NCBI RefSeq assembly: GCF_023650515.1
Contig: NZ_CP096016.1
Coordinates: 3,102,001 to 3,166,000, forward strand
Origin: Alkalimarinus coralli
GTDB lineage: Bacteria > Pseudomonadota > Gammaproteobacteria > Pseudomonadales > Oleiphilaceae
DNA: 64,000 nt
Direction of reading: 5' to 3'
Shown here piece by piece: positions 1 through 7,099 of this stretch. The first letter of the stretch is position 1. Every line of letters begins with the position of its first letter. The position numbers and the translations under genes are program-made. The notes beneath the pieces were generated by a model. The model did not search any database. It saw nothing but the letters and a program-made list of their open reading frames with translations, and was not told where the DNA came from.

Positions 1-170
1 ACAGCCCGGCTGTAGAAACCTTAAGGTGGATTCAGCGCGAATTTCCGGTACTTAAGTCACCCGGTGTGACGGATAGCTACCCATTAATGCGCCCTGCCAG
101 TAAAATTGAGCAAAATCCACCCAGCAGCCAGCTTTCTCACACAAATCAAACAACGGGAGCGTCATCATGA
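1..170 (+). CDS. nosD: NosD C-terminus (partial)
   Basis: Only the last ~55 codons of this gene are inside the window. The frame that starts at base 3 is open until a TGA at 168-170. It reads SPAVETLRWIQREFPVLK and then a low-complexity Ser/Asn/Gln tail, which resembles the end of NosD, the periplasmic beta-helix protein needed for copper-site assembly in nitrous oxide reductase. The stop overlaps the nosF start in an ATGA (167-170), so translation is coupled. The assignment rests mainly on the nosF-nosY-nosL neighbours; the fragment is too short for a domain call. Confidence 0.75.
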   Translation, partial: SPAVETLRWIQREFPVLKSPGVTDSYPLMRPASKIEQNPPSSQLSHTNQTTGASS

Positions 171-1141
171 GCGTAGTACAGCTCACCCACGTTAAGAAAC
201 ACTTTGATGGTGTTGCCGCGATTAAAGAACTCTCTCTCACTATTGATGAAGGAGAGGTATTAGGGTTGTTTGGGCACAACGGGGCCGGTAAAACAACTAC
301 GATGAAACTCATCCTGGGGTTGCTCAAACCATCGGAAGGCACTGTGTCTGTTTTTGGCCATGCCCCAACCTCTCCACACTTTAGTGACTACCGCTACAGA
401 CTCGGGTTCTTGCCTGAAAATGTTTCGTTTTACCAGCAACTCACTGGCCAAGAGGTATTGGCGTATTTTGCCAAACTGAAAAAAGTGAGCAAAAACCGAG
501 TATCTCAACTGCTGGAAGAAGTCGGTTTAAATCACGCTGCAAACCGAAAGGTCAAAACCTATTCGAAAGGAATGAAACAGCGACTAGGACTGGCACAGGC
601 ACTCCTGACCGAACCAAAGCTGCTACTGCTTGACGAGCCCACCGTAGGGCTTGACCCCATTGCCACACAAGATTTCTATGGCATGGTCGACCAGCTTAAA
701 AAATCGGGTTGCTCAGTGATACTCTGCTCGCACGTCTTACCCGGGGTGGAAAAACACATTGATCGCGCCGCTATTTTAGGCGCTGGCCAATTACAGGCGC
801 TTGGCACACTGGCAGAGCTTCGACAGCAGGCAGAGCTGCCCACCGTCATTCATGCCTATGGTGGAATTAATCAGGACATTTTACGCTCTGAACTAAAAGC
901 CCATGCCATACAGATATCCAACAATGGCGAGGCAATAGAAATTCAAACATCACATGTAGACAAAACCCATGTTCTGCGGGAACTGATGAAACACCCTAGC
1001 GTCTCAGATGTTGACCTTCAAACACCCTCTTTAGAACAAATTTACCGCTACTACGTAGAAGCCAGCTCACATAAAGCCAATGGAGAGCCTGCACCACATA
1101 TGACAAATTCATTGACTAAAAAGAAAGAAGGAGTCGAATAA
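167..1141 (+). CDS. nosF: NosF, ABC transporter ATPase of the Nos maturation complex
   Basis: This is the ATP-binding subunit of the NosDFY transporter, which supports maturation of the copper centre of nitrous oxide reductase. It is 324 aa. Walker A is GHNGAGKTT (residues 36-44), the ABC signature is YSKGMKQRLGLA (about 132-143), Walker B is LLLLDEP (about 153-159), and an H-loop SHV follows. The extra ~100 C-terminal residues are usual for NosF-type ATPases. The start overlaps the nosD stop (ATGA), and the stop shares one base with the nosY start (TAATG at 1139-1143), so nosDFY is a tightly coupled operon. Confidence 0.93.
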   Translation: MSVVQLTHVKKHFDGVAAIKELSLTIDEGEVLGLFGHNGAGKTTTMKLILGLLKPSEGTVSVFGHAPTSPHFSDYRYRLGFLPENVSFYQQLTGQEVLAYFAKLKKVSKNRVSQLLEEVGLNHAANRKVKTYSKGMKQRLGLAQALLTEPKLLLLDEPTVGLDPIATQDFYGMVDQLKKSGCSVILCSHVLPGVEKHIDRAAILGAGQLQALGTLAELRQQAELPTVIHAYGGINQDILRSELKAHAIQISNNGEAIEIQTSHVDKTHVLRELMKHPSVSDVDLQTPSLEQIYRYYVEASSHKANGEPAPHMTNSLTKKKEGVE

Positions 1142-1965
1142 TGCATGCGATTTGGTGTGTTGCTCAAAAAGAGCTAAAAGACGGCCTTCGTAATCGGTGG
1201 ATTATTGCAATCACACTGGTATTTTCGTTGCTGTCCATCGGTATCTCATGGTTTGGTGCCGCTGCGTCTGGGGTTGTAGGTTTTACCTCAATACCCAACA
1301 CCATTATCAGCCTAGCCAGTTTGGCTGTATTTCTTATTCCCCTAATTGCCCTGCTACTCTCTTACGATGCCATTGTGGGCGAAGATGAGGATGGTACCTT
1401 GCTGCTACTGCTGACCTACCCATTAACAAAAGCTCAGTTGCTGTTAGGCAAACTGCTAGGTCACGGCCTAATCATGGGGATATCCACCGCGCTCGGTTTT
1501 GGCTCCTCTGCGGTGATCATTGCATTATTCGCCAGTGGTGTAGATATCTCAGCACTGTCCATCGCATTTACCCGCTTTATTGTTTCCGCCACACTGCTCG
1601 GCATTATTTTCGTGGCAGCGGCCTACTTTATAAGCACATTGGTATCTGAAAAATCAAAAGCGGCCGGGCTGGCACTGATTTTCTGGTTTATATTTGTTCT
1701 GGTTTTCGACTTGGGCTTGCTGGGTCTACTGGTGGCCACTGACGGTCAATTTAACCCAGACCTATTCCCCTATCTGCTCTTATTAAACCCAACCGATGTA
1801 TTTAGACTCATTAACCTTGTTGGCTTTGAAGGCAGTGGCGGTGGTTTGCTGGTCATGGCCAGCGAAGTTGAATTTGGGTTCACAACATTATTCGGTGTTT
1901 TGCTAGGTTGGCTTTTATTGCCGCTTAGCTTGGCTTATTGGGCATTTTCACGACGAAAGATATAG
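1141..1965 (+). CDS. nosY: NosY, ABC transporter permease
   Basis: This 274-aa inner-membrane protein is the permease partner of NosF. It begins with a KELKDGLRNRW motif typical of ABC-2 type permeases, followed by about six hydrophobic segments. The acidic loop YDAIVGEDEDGTLLLLL after the second segment is characteristic of the NosY/ABC-2 family. The start codon overlaps the nosF stop by one base. A gap of about 90 bp separates it from nosL; the gap holds a short GTGCG-gctg-CGCAC hairpin. Confidence 0.93.
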   Translation: MHAIWCVAQKELKDGLRNRWIIAITLVFSLLSIGISWFGAAASGVVGFTSIPNTIISLASLAVFLIPLIALLLSYDAIVGEDEDGTLLLLLTYPLTKAQLLLGKLLGHGLIMGISTALGFGSSAVIIALFASGVDISALSIAFTRFIVSATLLGIIFVAAAYFISTLVSEKSKAAGLALIFWFIFVLVFDLGLLGLLVATDGQFNPDLFPYLLLLNPTDVFRLINLVGFEGSGGGLLVMASEVEFGFTTLFGVLLGWLLLPLSLAYWAFSRRKI

Positions 1966-2055
1966 ACAAACGGTGCGCAAGCGCCCTATAAAACAACGCT
2001 TAACATATACATACCTAAATAGAGTGCGGCTGCGCACCAAGGGAATAAAACTGAC

Positions 2056-2595
2056 ATGTTAATTCGCAACACGTTAAAAATCACGATGACAACCGCCTTT
2101 GCATTACTGCTTCTTACTGCATGCAGCAATGAAGAACAAACACAGCAGGCAAAAAACACACCTGTGGCGATTGAATCTGGCGACGAATGCCACCTATGCG
2201 GTATGATAATTACAGAATTTCCCGGCCCTAAGGGCGAATTATTCGAGGGGAGAAAAAGCAACGTCAGAAAGTTCTGTTCAACACGTGACCTAATGAGCTG
2301 GTACTTGCAACCAGAAAACAAACCGAACAGTAAAGATATCTATGTTCATGATATGAGTCGAAGTGACTGGAACTCCCCCAATGACGAACACATGGTGAAT
2401 GCCAAAGATGCCTGGTTCGTTGCCGGTTCAAGCATGAAAGGTGCGATGGGGCCAACATTGGCATCTTTTGCCCAGAAAGCAGACGCCGAACAGTTTGCCA
2501 CAAAACACGGTGGCAAGGTCATCGGGTTTAACGATATCACCATGGATATATTGAATTCAGGCACCGCAATGAACATGGGGGGCATGCACCATTAA
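2056..2595 (+). CDS. nosL: NosL, outer-membrane copper lipoprotein
   Basis: NosL is a copper(I)-binding lipoprotein that delivers copper for nitrous oxide reductase. The 179-aa product has a lipoprotein signal peptide with lipobox LLTAC (Cys at about residue 23), then the conserved ECHLCGMIITEFPGPKGE motif with the CxxCGM metal site. It ends in a Met/His-rich tail (MNMGGMHH), a plausible extra copper site. An AAGGGA sequence lies about 10 bp upstream of the ATG. It is the last recognisable nos gene here; no tatE or nosX (apbE) follows. Confidence 0.92.
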   Translation: MLIRNTLKITMTTAFALLLLTACSNEEQTQQAKNTPVAIESGDECHLCGMIITEFPGPKGELFEGRKSNVRKFCSTRDLMSWYLQPENKPNSKDIYVHDMSRSDWNSPNDEHMVNAKDAWFVAGSSMKGAMGPTLASFAQKADAEQFATKHGGKVIGFNDITMDILNSGTAMNMGGMHH

Positions 2596-2816
2596 TTAGT
2601 CGCGCTTGCTATGTGGTGCTCTTTATTATGTATTTGAAGCCCTTTTCGGACGACTAATAAGTGACCAGCAACAGACATAGAAAACGCAGATATAAGCGCA
2701 AAGACACTAACAATAAATGTTAAAAGTTTAAAAACCCCAAAACATCCAAATTTGGGATCGCATGACTCTGTAAAGTATAGGCTCACGGCATTCCAAAGAG
2801 TAATAGGTACGAACAC
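2592..2816 (-). CDS. possible small membrane protein (doubtful)
   Basis: A 74-aa reading frame on the minus strand fills the gap after nosL. Its middle, GVFKLLTFIVSVFALISAF, looks like a genuine transmembrane helix, and an upstream segment has a Cys pair (ESCDPKFGC). The only candidate start is GTG, with no convincing ribosome-binding site. The frame stays open upstream through the 18-bp repeat at 2824-2841, so this may be the remnant of a longer gene. I do not recognise a family. Apart from this frame and the repeat end, the 2596-2896 gap shows nothing. Confidence 0.25.
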   Translation of the reverse strand: MFVPITLWNAVSLYFTESCDPKFGCFGVFKLLTFIVSVFALISAFSMSVAGHLLVVRKGLQIHNKEHHIASATN

Positions 2817-2823
2817 ACTTATA

Positions 2824-2841
2824 GAGACCTTTGCACGACTA
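2824..2841. repeat. solo end of the 140-bp MITE-like repeat
   Basis: GAGACCTTTGCACGACTA is identical to one end (read inward) of the complete element at 11419-11558, including the TA after the 16-bp terminal repeat. The similarity stops after this stretch and no partner end is nearby, so it is a remnant or solo terminus. Confidence 0.55.
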
Positions 2842-2896
2842 GCAATAACTAAAAGTACTCACGCATCGCTCACCTGAAGTTAACGCTTGGTTATAT

Positions 2897-3190
2897 TCAT
2901 TTTTCTGGGAGTTTAAGTAGCTTTTCACTGCGCCACACGCGAATCACTTTTACCGACTTGGCTTCCCGAAGATATACAACTCTGTAGGGTGAATGAATAA
3001 GCTCACGGACTGAATCATCATTGAACTCCGGCACAACGCGGCCTATATCGGGATGCGCCGAGAGTGTTTGAATGTGCTCAATAATTGATGCTATAAAATC
3101 TTGACCTACTTGAGGGACTCCCTGCTCAAGATAGTATTCTTTAATATCAATAAGGTCTTCGATAGCAGACTTTGAAAAAGAAATATTCAC
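2897..3190 (-). CDS. RelE/ParE-family toxin
   Basis: This 97-aa protein has the RelE/ParE fold signature: an N-terminal helix pair (FSKSAIEDLIDIKEYY), the middle motif HPDIGRVVPEF, then ELIHSPYRVVYL and a basic C-terminal segment VIRVWRSEKLL. The toxins of this superfamily either cleave mRNA at the ribosome or inhibit gyrase; the sequence alone does not say which. The YRVVYLRE...VIRVWRSE pattern is nearer ParE-like members. The antitoxin gene is immediately upstream, separated by 3 bp, so the two are co-transcribed. Confidence 0.88.
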   Translation of the reverse strand: MNISFSKSAIEDLIDIKEYYLEQGVPQVGQDFIASIIEHIQTLSAHPDIGRVVPEFNDDSVRELIHSPYRVVYLREAKSVKVIRVWRSEKLLKLPEK

Positions 3191-3193
3191 GAA

Positions 3194-3460
3194 CTAGAGA
3201 CCTAATTGCTTTTTCACATCGCTAATGTCAAAAGTCTCACCTTCTTTGATTTCCATTAAGCCCTGGGCAATACCCTTTACAAACTCAAGCTCTTCTTTGA
3301 CGTTTTCATAGTCATCAAGCCCCTGAACAACAGCAACACCCCGCCCGCGGCTAGTTAAAAGGACAGGCCTATGGGTATCTTTAGCGTGATTTATAACTTT
3401 GCCTGGATTGACCTTGAGATCAGAAAGAGGAATAACGTCCTCGGAGAATTTTGTTTGCAT
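3194..3460 (-). CDS. Phd/YefM-family antitoxin
   Basis: This 88-aa protein begins with a Phd/YefM DNA-binding domain (VIPLSDLKVNPGKVINHAKD, then RPVLLTSRGRGVAVVQ), followed by a C-terminal arm expected to bind the toxin. It precedes the toxin gene, as is usual for type II modules. Such antitoxins normally repress their own promoter; I did not find an unambiguous operator in the 170 bp upstream. Confidence 0.88.
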   Translation of the reverse strand: MQTKFSEDVIPLSDLKVNPGKVINHAKDTHRPVLLTSRGRGVAVVQGLDDYENVKEELEFVKGIAQGLMEIKEGETFDISDVKKQLGL

Positions 3461-3567
3461 GATAAAGCCCTCTTATTAGGACCTGTTTATAGCACCAATT
3501 AACCAGCTTCGTCAAAGTACATAGGCATAATAAAAATGCATGGTGATAAGCAAGCCGATAACCCCCC

Positions 3568-3601
3568 AACATGGTAACAAGCATCAGCTTGTCACCATGT
3601 T
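3568..3601. terminator. strong 15-bp hairpin downstream of the DUF2333 gene
   Basis: AACATGGTAACAAGC and GCTTGTCACCATGTT form a 15-bp stem with one mismatch (a G-U pair in the minus-strand RNA) and a 4-nt loop. It lies 29 bp past the stop of the minus-strand DUF2333 gene and about 108 bp upstream of the antitoxin start. There is no T-run immediately after it on the minus strand, so a terminator role is likely but not certain. Confidence 0.45.
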
Positions 3602-3629
3602 CGGACAATCAGTCAAAAGCAGCGATGCA

Positions 3630-4682
3630 CTACCCTTGCTGCAATAAATTTCTTAGTTCGATAATCGCCGCATTCGCGCGTGAGATGTAAGAAGTCATGG
3701 TAATCGAGTGGTTAGCGGTCATACCAAATCCACTGCCATTCAGAATCATCGGGCTCCAAACGGTTTCTTGCGTGGCCTCCAGCTCAATAATAATCTGTTT
3801 TAGGCTGACCAGTGCATTCTTATCTCGTAGTACTTTATCAAAGTCAACTTCGATGGCTTTCAGGATGTGGATAAGCGCCCAGGTTGTGCCTCTTGCCTCA
3901 TAGAAAATATCATCAATTTTGAGCCAGGGAGTCTTCTTAACAATCAAGCTTGTTGTTGCGGTTGACTGCATGGCAGAAGGGTCGCCAGCCAAGCCCATAT
4001 CCAACTGGTTGCGCCCTACACTTTCACTCAGTCTTTGAGAGAGACTGCCTAACCGGTTTTCAACATCAGACAGCCAGTTACTAAGGTTATCGGCACGGGA
4101 GTAGAATTGGGCATCCTGCTTGTTGTCATCAGCCAAACGTCCAAGATAGCGCGTTAACGCCGCAATTCCCCGGCGATACTCTCGCTCTGTAGAGGGAATA
4201 GCCCAGCTACGGCTATCAAAGTTAAACTGAGGTTCTGCAATCGCCAAGTCGGGGTCTTCTGTAGACTGGCTCTGAACCCGGCTAAGGTCTTTACGCAGGG
4301 CTCTGGCCAAATCCCTGACCTGAACCAAAACGCCAAACTCCCAGCTGGAGATATTGTCTAGCCAAACACCCGGCGGGAAAATATCGTTTCGAATATACCC
4401 TCCCGGCTTCTCAAGCAGTGTTTCTGCCAAAATAATCAGCGTTGCGGTGGTAGTAGACCCGACCACCACTTCATGACCTTCCGAGGTTGCTTTAGCCGCA
4501 GCAACCGGCGCAACATCAAATGTATCAGGCTCGCTACTCCAAAACATACCCAGTACAACAGACACCAATAAATAGATCACAAGTCCACCCAAAAGCACTT
4601 TGGGTAACAGCCCGCCCCCAAGGTAATCTTGCAGGTCTTCCCAGCGATTATTTACGAACTCTTTAACCCTTTCAAATGCCAT
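3630..4682 (-). CDS. DUF2333 family membrane-anchored protein
   Basis: This is a 350-aa protein of a conserved proteobacterial family without a known function. A cytoplasmic N-terminus (FERVKEFVNNRWEDLQDYLGG) is followed by one transmembrane helix (about residues 28-48, VLLGGLVIYLLVSVVLGMFW) and a large, probably periplasmic, mostly helical domain. A conserved-looking GGYIRNDIFPPGVWLDN motif sits after the membrane anchor. It is 41 bp downstream of the LapD-like gene on the same strand and is probably co-transcribed, which may tie it to surface attachment or envelope control. That link is an inference. Confidence 0.8.
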   Translation of the reverse strand: MAFERVKEFVNNRWEDLQDYLGGGLLPKVLLGGLVIYLLVSVVLGMFWSSEPDTFDVAPVAAAKATSEGHEVVVGSTTTATLIILAETLLEKPGGYIRNDIFPPGVWLDNISSWEFGVLVQVRDLARALRKDLSRVQSQSTEDPDLAIAEPQFNFDSRSWAIPSTEREYRRGIAALTRYLGRLADDNKQDAQFYSRADNLSNWLSDVENRLGSLSQRLSESVGRNQLDMGLAGDPSAMQSTATTSLIVKKTPWLKIDDIFYEARGTTWALIHILKAIEVDFDKVLRDKNALVSLKQIIIELEATQETVWSPMILNGSGFGMTANHSITMTSYISRANAAIIELRNLLQQG

Positions 4683-4723
4683 TCTACAACCCTATTTTCT
4701 TAATATAGATTTACTGAAGCTGC

Positions 4724-6709
4724 TTACTCAATATGCTCATGAGGTCTGCATAGATAATACCCCATTGCCCCGTCGATGCCGAGAGGCTCTATTGATTGCC
4801 ACTCATCTTCAAATTCAACCCCGACGGCTATCACCTGTATATCCTGGCCATGCGCAATTTGCAGAACAGACCGCAAAAAGAACTGGTTATCCCGACTATT
4901 TTGAATATCGCGAATAAAGCTATGATCCACCTTAATATAGTGAATCGACAAATGTTGCAAGTAAGCAAAGGGCACAGCAGCAACACCAAACTTGTCAATT
5001 GAAACCTGATACCCAAGCCGCTTGCTGGCGGCAACCAGTTTTTCAAGCTGCTCATCAGCCAGTTGCAAACTGTATTCGGATATTTCAAAAATAAAGCATT
5101 TTGCCGCCAACGGGTGCATTTCCATCGTACCTAAAAGCCAGGCGACGAATCGGTCATCAGCCAATGAGTGAACCGACAAATTAACGCACAACTTGCCATC
5201 AAATCGCCCACCGTCCACTCGCTCTATCATTTTTTCAACAACTAAACGGTCAAAATCTGCCAGCATGGAGAAGCGTTCGGCCATGGGAATAAATACCCCC
5301 GCCATCACCAGCTCACCATTCACTTCAATACGTGACAGTACCTGATGATGAATGATAGTTGAACGATCCCCACTATAGACGGGTTGATAATGAAAGATAA
5401 TGCTTTTTTCAGCCAGCGTATCGCTGAGTATTTTCTGCCACTCATTGGCCTGCCTGACAGCGTCCCCGGGAGTGGCAAAGTCACTGCCACTGACATAACG
5501 CTGCCACCCATTCGGGCCTTCTGCTTGCGCCCTGCGCAATGCCATATCCGCCTCTGACAAAAACATCGGCAGCGATATCTTGGCCAGCGTCGAGGCAACG
5601 CCAATATGCAATACGTCATTCCTACACATCTGTTTCACAAGGTGCAGCCCAGATAGCTTGTGCAGCAAGTCATTGGCAAACTTGTCAGCCTGCTCGTCCA
5701 CAACCCCTGGCAGATAGACCGAAAAGTCTGACCCGGAGCGACGGGCCACAAATGCATCGGCAACCTGCAAAGCGCTGGATTTTATTGCGCCTGCAAGCTC
5801 TATTAAGAGTTCATCGCCCGAACTTCGGCCATATGTCTGGTTGTAGCCTGCAAAATCACTTAATTGGATCAACAACAAGCTACCCACTGCGACACTCTGC
5901 TCCGACTCCAGTTCAGCTTTTAGTCGACCGTCAAATTCTGCCCGATTGCCCAACCCCGTTATCGGGTCATGAAATGACTCCGCCCTCAGGTGCTCAATCA
6001 GTGACAGCTGCTCGCTAAACATCTTGCCAAGCCGGTCTGACATGCTGTTCATAGCAATCGCCACCCGTTTTAGCTCACGGGTTTTAGGCATCGGTGCCCG
6101 ATAACTGAAATCCCGGTTTCTAACAGCGTTGGCTTGTTTCTCAATTCTTCTCAGAGGCAGTAAGATGGTGGTGATCACCAGTTGCATGACCAGAAACGCG
6201 ATTGCGGCAATCAGCGTAAACCACACCAGTTCAACCTTTAAACTGTCCCATAGTTTTTTATAAGCATAACCCGGGTGACTAACGACAGATACGCTGCCTA
6301 ATTGCATCCAGCCGTTAACAACAGCTGCCTGCCCTTCTGGTGCGTTCAGTTCTATCCAATCAACAAACCAGCCAGGAACCCCTTCAATTTTCATTGACGC
6401 ATGCCGCAGTACTTTTGCCTGACCATTAACATCGTAATAGATAATATGCCGGTAGTATCCGCTATCAAACATTGCATCAATCATTGACTCGGCTGCCACC
6501 AGATCACTGGCATCAATCACCGAAGATAGGGATAAACCAAGCGACGTTGCTGCATCCTGCGCATGCGAACTTAGCTGCTGCTGCATGTAGTCCCTGGCGC
6601 TGCTTACATTCAAAAAGAAATTAACGACCAGCAGCGTAGCCATCAACAAGCCCGTGAACCAAAGCAGCAGATGTTTTAACGTTATACTTCGAGGTACTTT
6701 TTTATTCAT
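4724..6709 (-). CDS. lapD: LapD-type c-di-GMP receptor (degenerate GGDEF-EAL)
   Basis: This 661-aa inner-membrane protein has the LapD layout: a transmembrane helix at about 11-31, a periplasmic LapD/MoxY-type domain (with GVPGWFVDW and GWMQLGSVSVVSHPGYAY), a second helix at about 155-180, HAMP, GGDEF and EAL domains. The GGDEF signature is replaced by RSGSDF and the EAL motif by QVL, so neither cyclase nor phosphodiesterase activity is expected. That is the hallmark of the inside-out receptor LapD, which sequesters the periplasmic protease LapG when c-di-GMP is bound. lapG is not adjacent; DUF2333 follows instead. An AGAGG precedes the ATG by about 10 bp. Confidence 0.82.
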   Translation of the reverse strand: MNKKVPRSITLKHLLLWFTGLLMATLLVVNFFLNVSSARDYMQQQLSSHAQDAATSLGLSLSSVIDASDLVAAESMIDAMFDSGYYRHIIYYDVNGQAKVLRHASMKIEGVPGWFVDWIELNAPEGQAAVVNGWMQLGSVSVVSHPGYAYKKLWDSLKVELVWFTLIAAIAFLVMQLVITTILLPLRRIEKQANAVRNRDFSYRAPMPKTRELKRVAIAMNSMSDRLGKMFSEQLSLIEHLRAESFHDPITGLGNRAEFDGRLKAELESEQSVAVGSLLLIQLSDFAGYNQTYGRSSGDELLIELAGAIKSSALQVADAFVARRSGSDFSVYLPGVVDEQADKFANDLLHKLSGLHLVKQMCRNDVLHIGVASTLAKISLPMFLSEADMALRRAQAEGPNGWQRYVSGSDFATPGDAVRQANEWQKILSDTLAEKSIIFHYQPVYSGDRSTIIHHQVLSRIEVNGELVMAGVFIPMAERFSMLADFDRLVVEKMIERVDGGRFDGKLCVNLSVHSLADDRFVAWLLGTMEMHPLAAKCFIFEISEYSLQLADEQLEKLVAASKRLGYQVSIDKFGVAAVPFAYLQHLSIHYIKVDHSFIRDIQNSRDNQFFLRSVLQIAHGQDIQVIAVGVEFEDEWQSIEPLGIDGAMGYYLCRPHEHIE

Positions 6710-7099
6710 TTATAACGGCCTCTTGATCAGGTCTAAATTTACAGGCACAGCCTTATAAATCGAACCTGTGGCTTGACGCAGATAAACTCGCATGTAAATC
6801 GCAATATTGCTCGATTCTGAGAATTTAATATGAACACATTCCCATTTATTACAAATAGTTACACACTATGACATTAAAGGACTATATTACATACTATAGT
6901 CCGGTAGAAAATCTCTACAATAATAGTTAGATTTTTTTGGAAAATAGTTCAATAAATATAAAAAAGCAGCCACTATCGTGTGGGCTTGGGACGAACACGC
7001 TATACTCCTACATCGTTCTGGTTTAATTGGCACCCTCCAGGCGAGCATTGTTTGAACAGAAGCGTGGAAGCCGAAGCTTCACGACCGAAGGAACAATTA
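6710..7099. promoter_or_regulatory. divergent promoter region lapD / cyclase
   Basis: This 390-bp gap separates two divergent c-di-GMP genes and should carry both promoters. The right half is very AT-rich. It contains a perfect inverted repeat GGACTATA-N8-TATAGTCC (6879-6902), a plausible regulator site of unknown identity. No coding frame with a good start is seen; an in-frame extension of the cyclase back to 6980 lacks a ribosome-binding site. Confidence 0.45.

Noticed and set aside
5539-6018. 159-aa plus-strand frame inside lapD
   Set aside because: It is antisense to a clearly coding gene, with Pro/Arg/His/Gln-rich composition typical of shadow frames.
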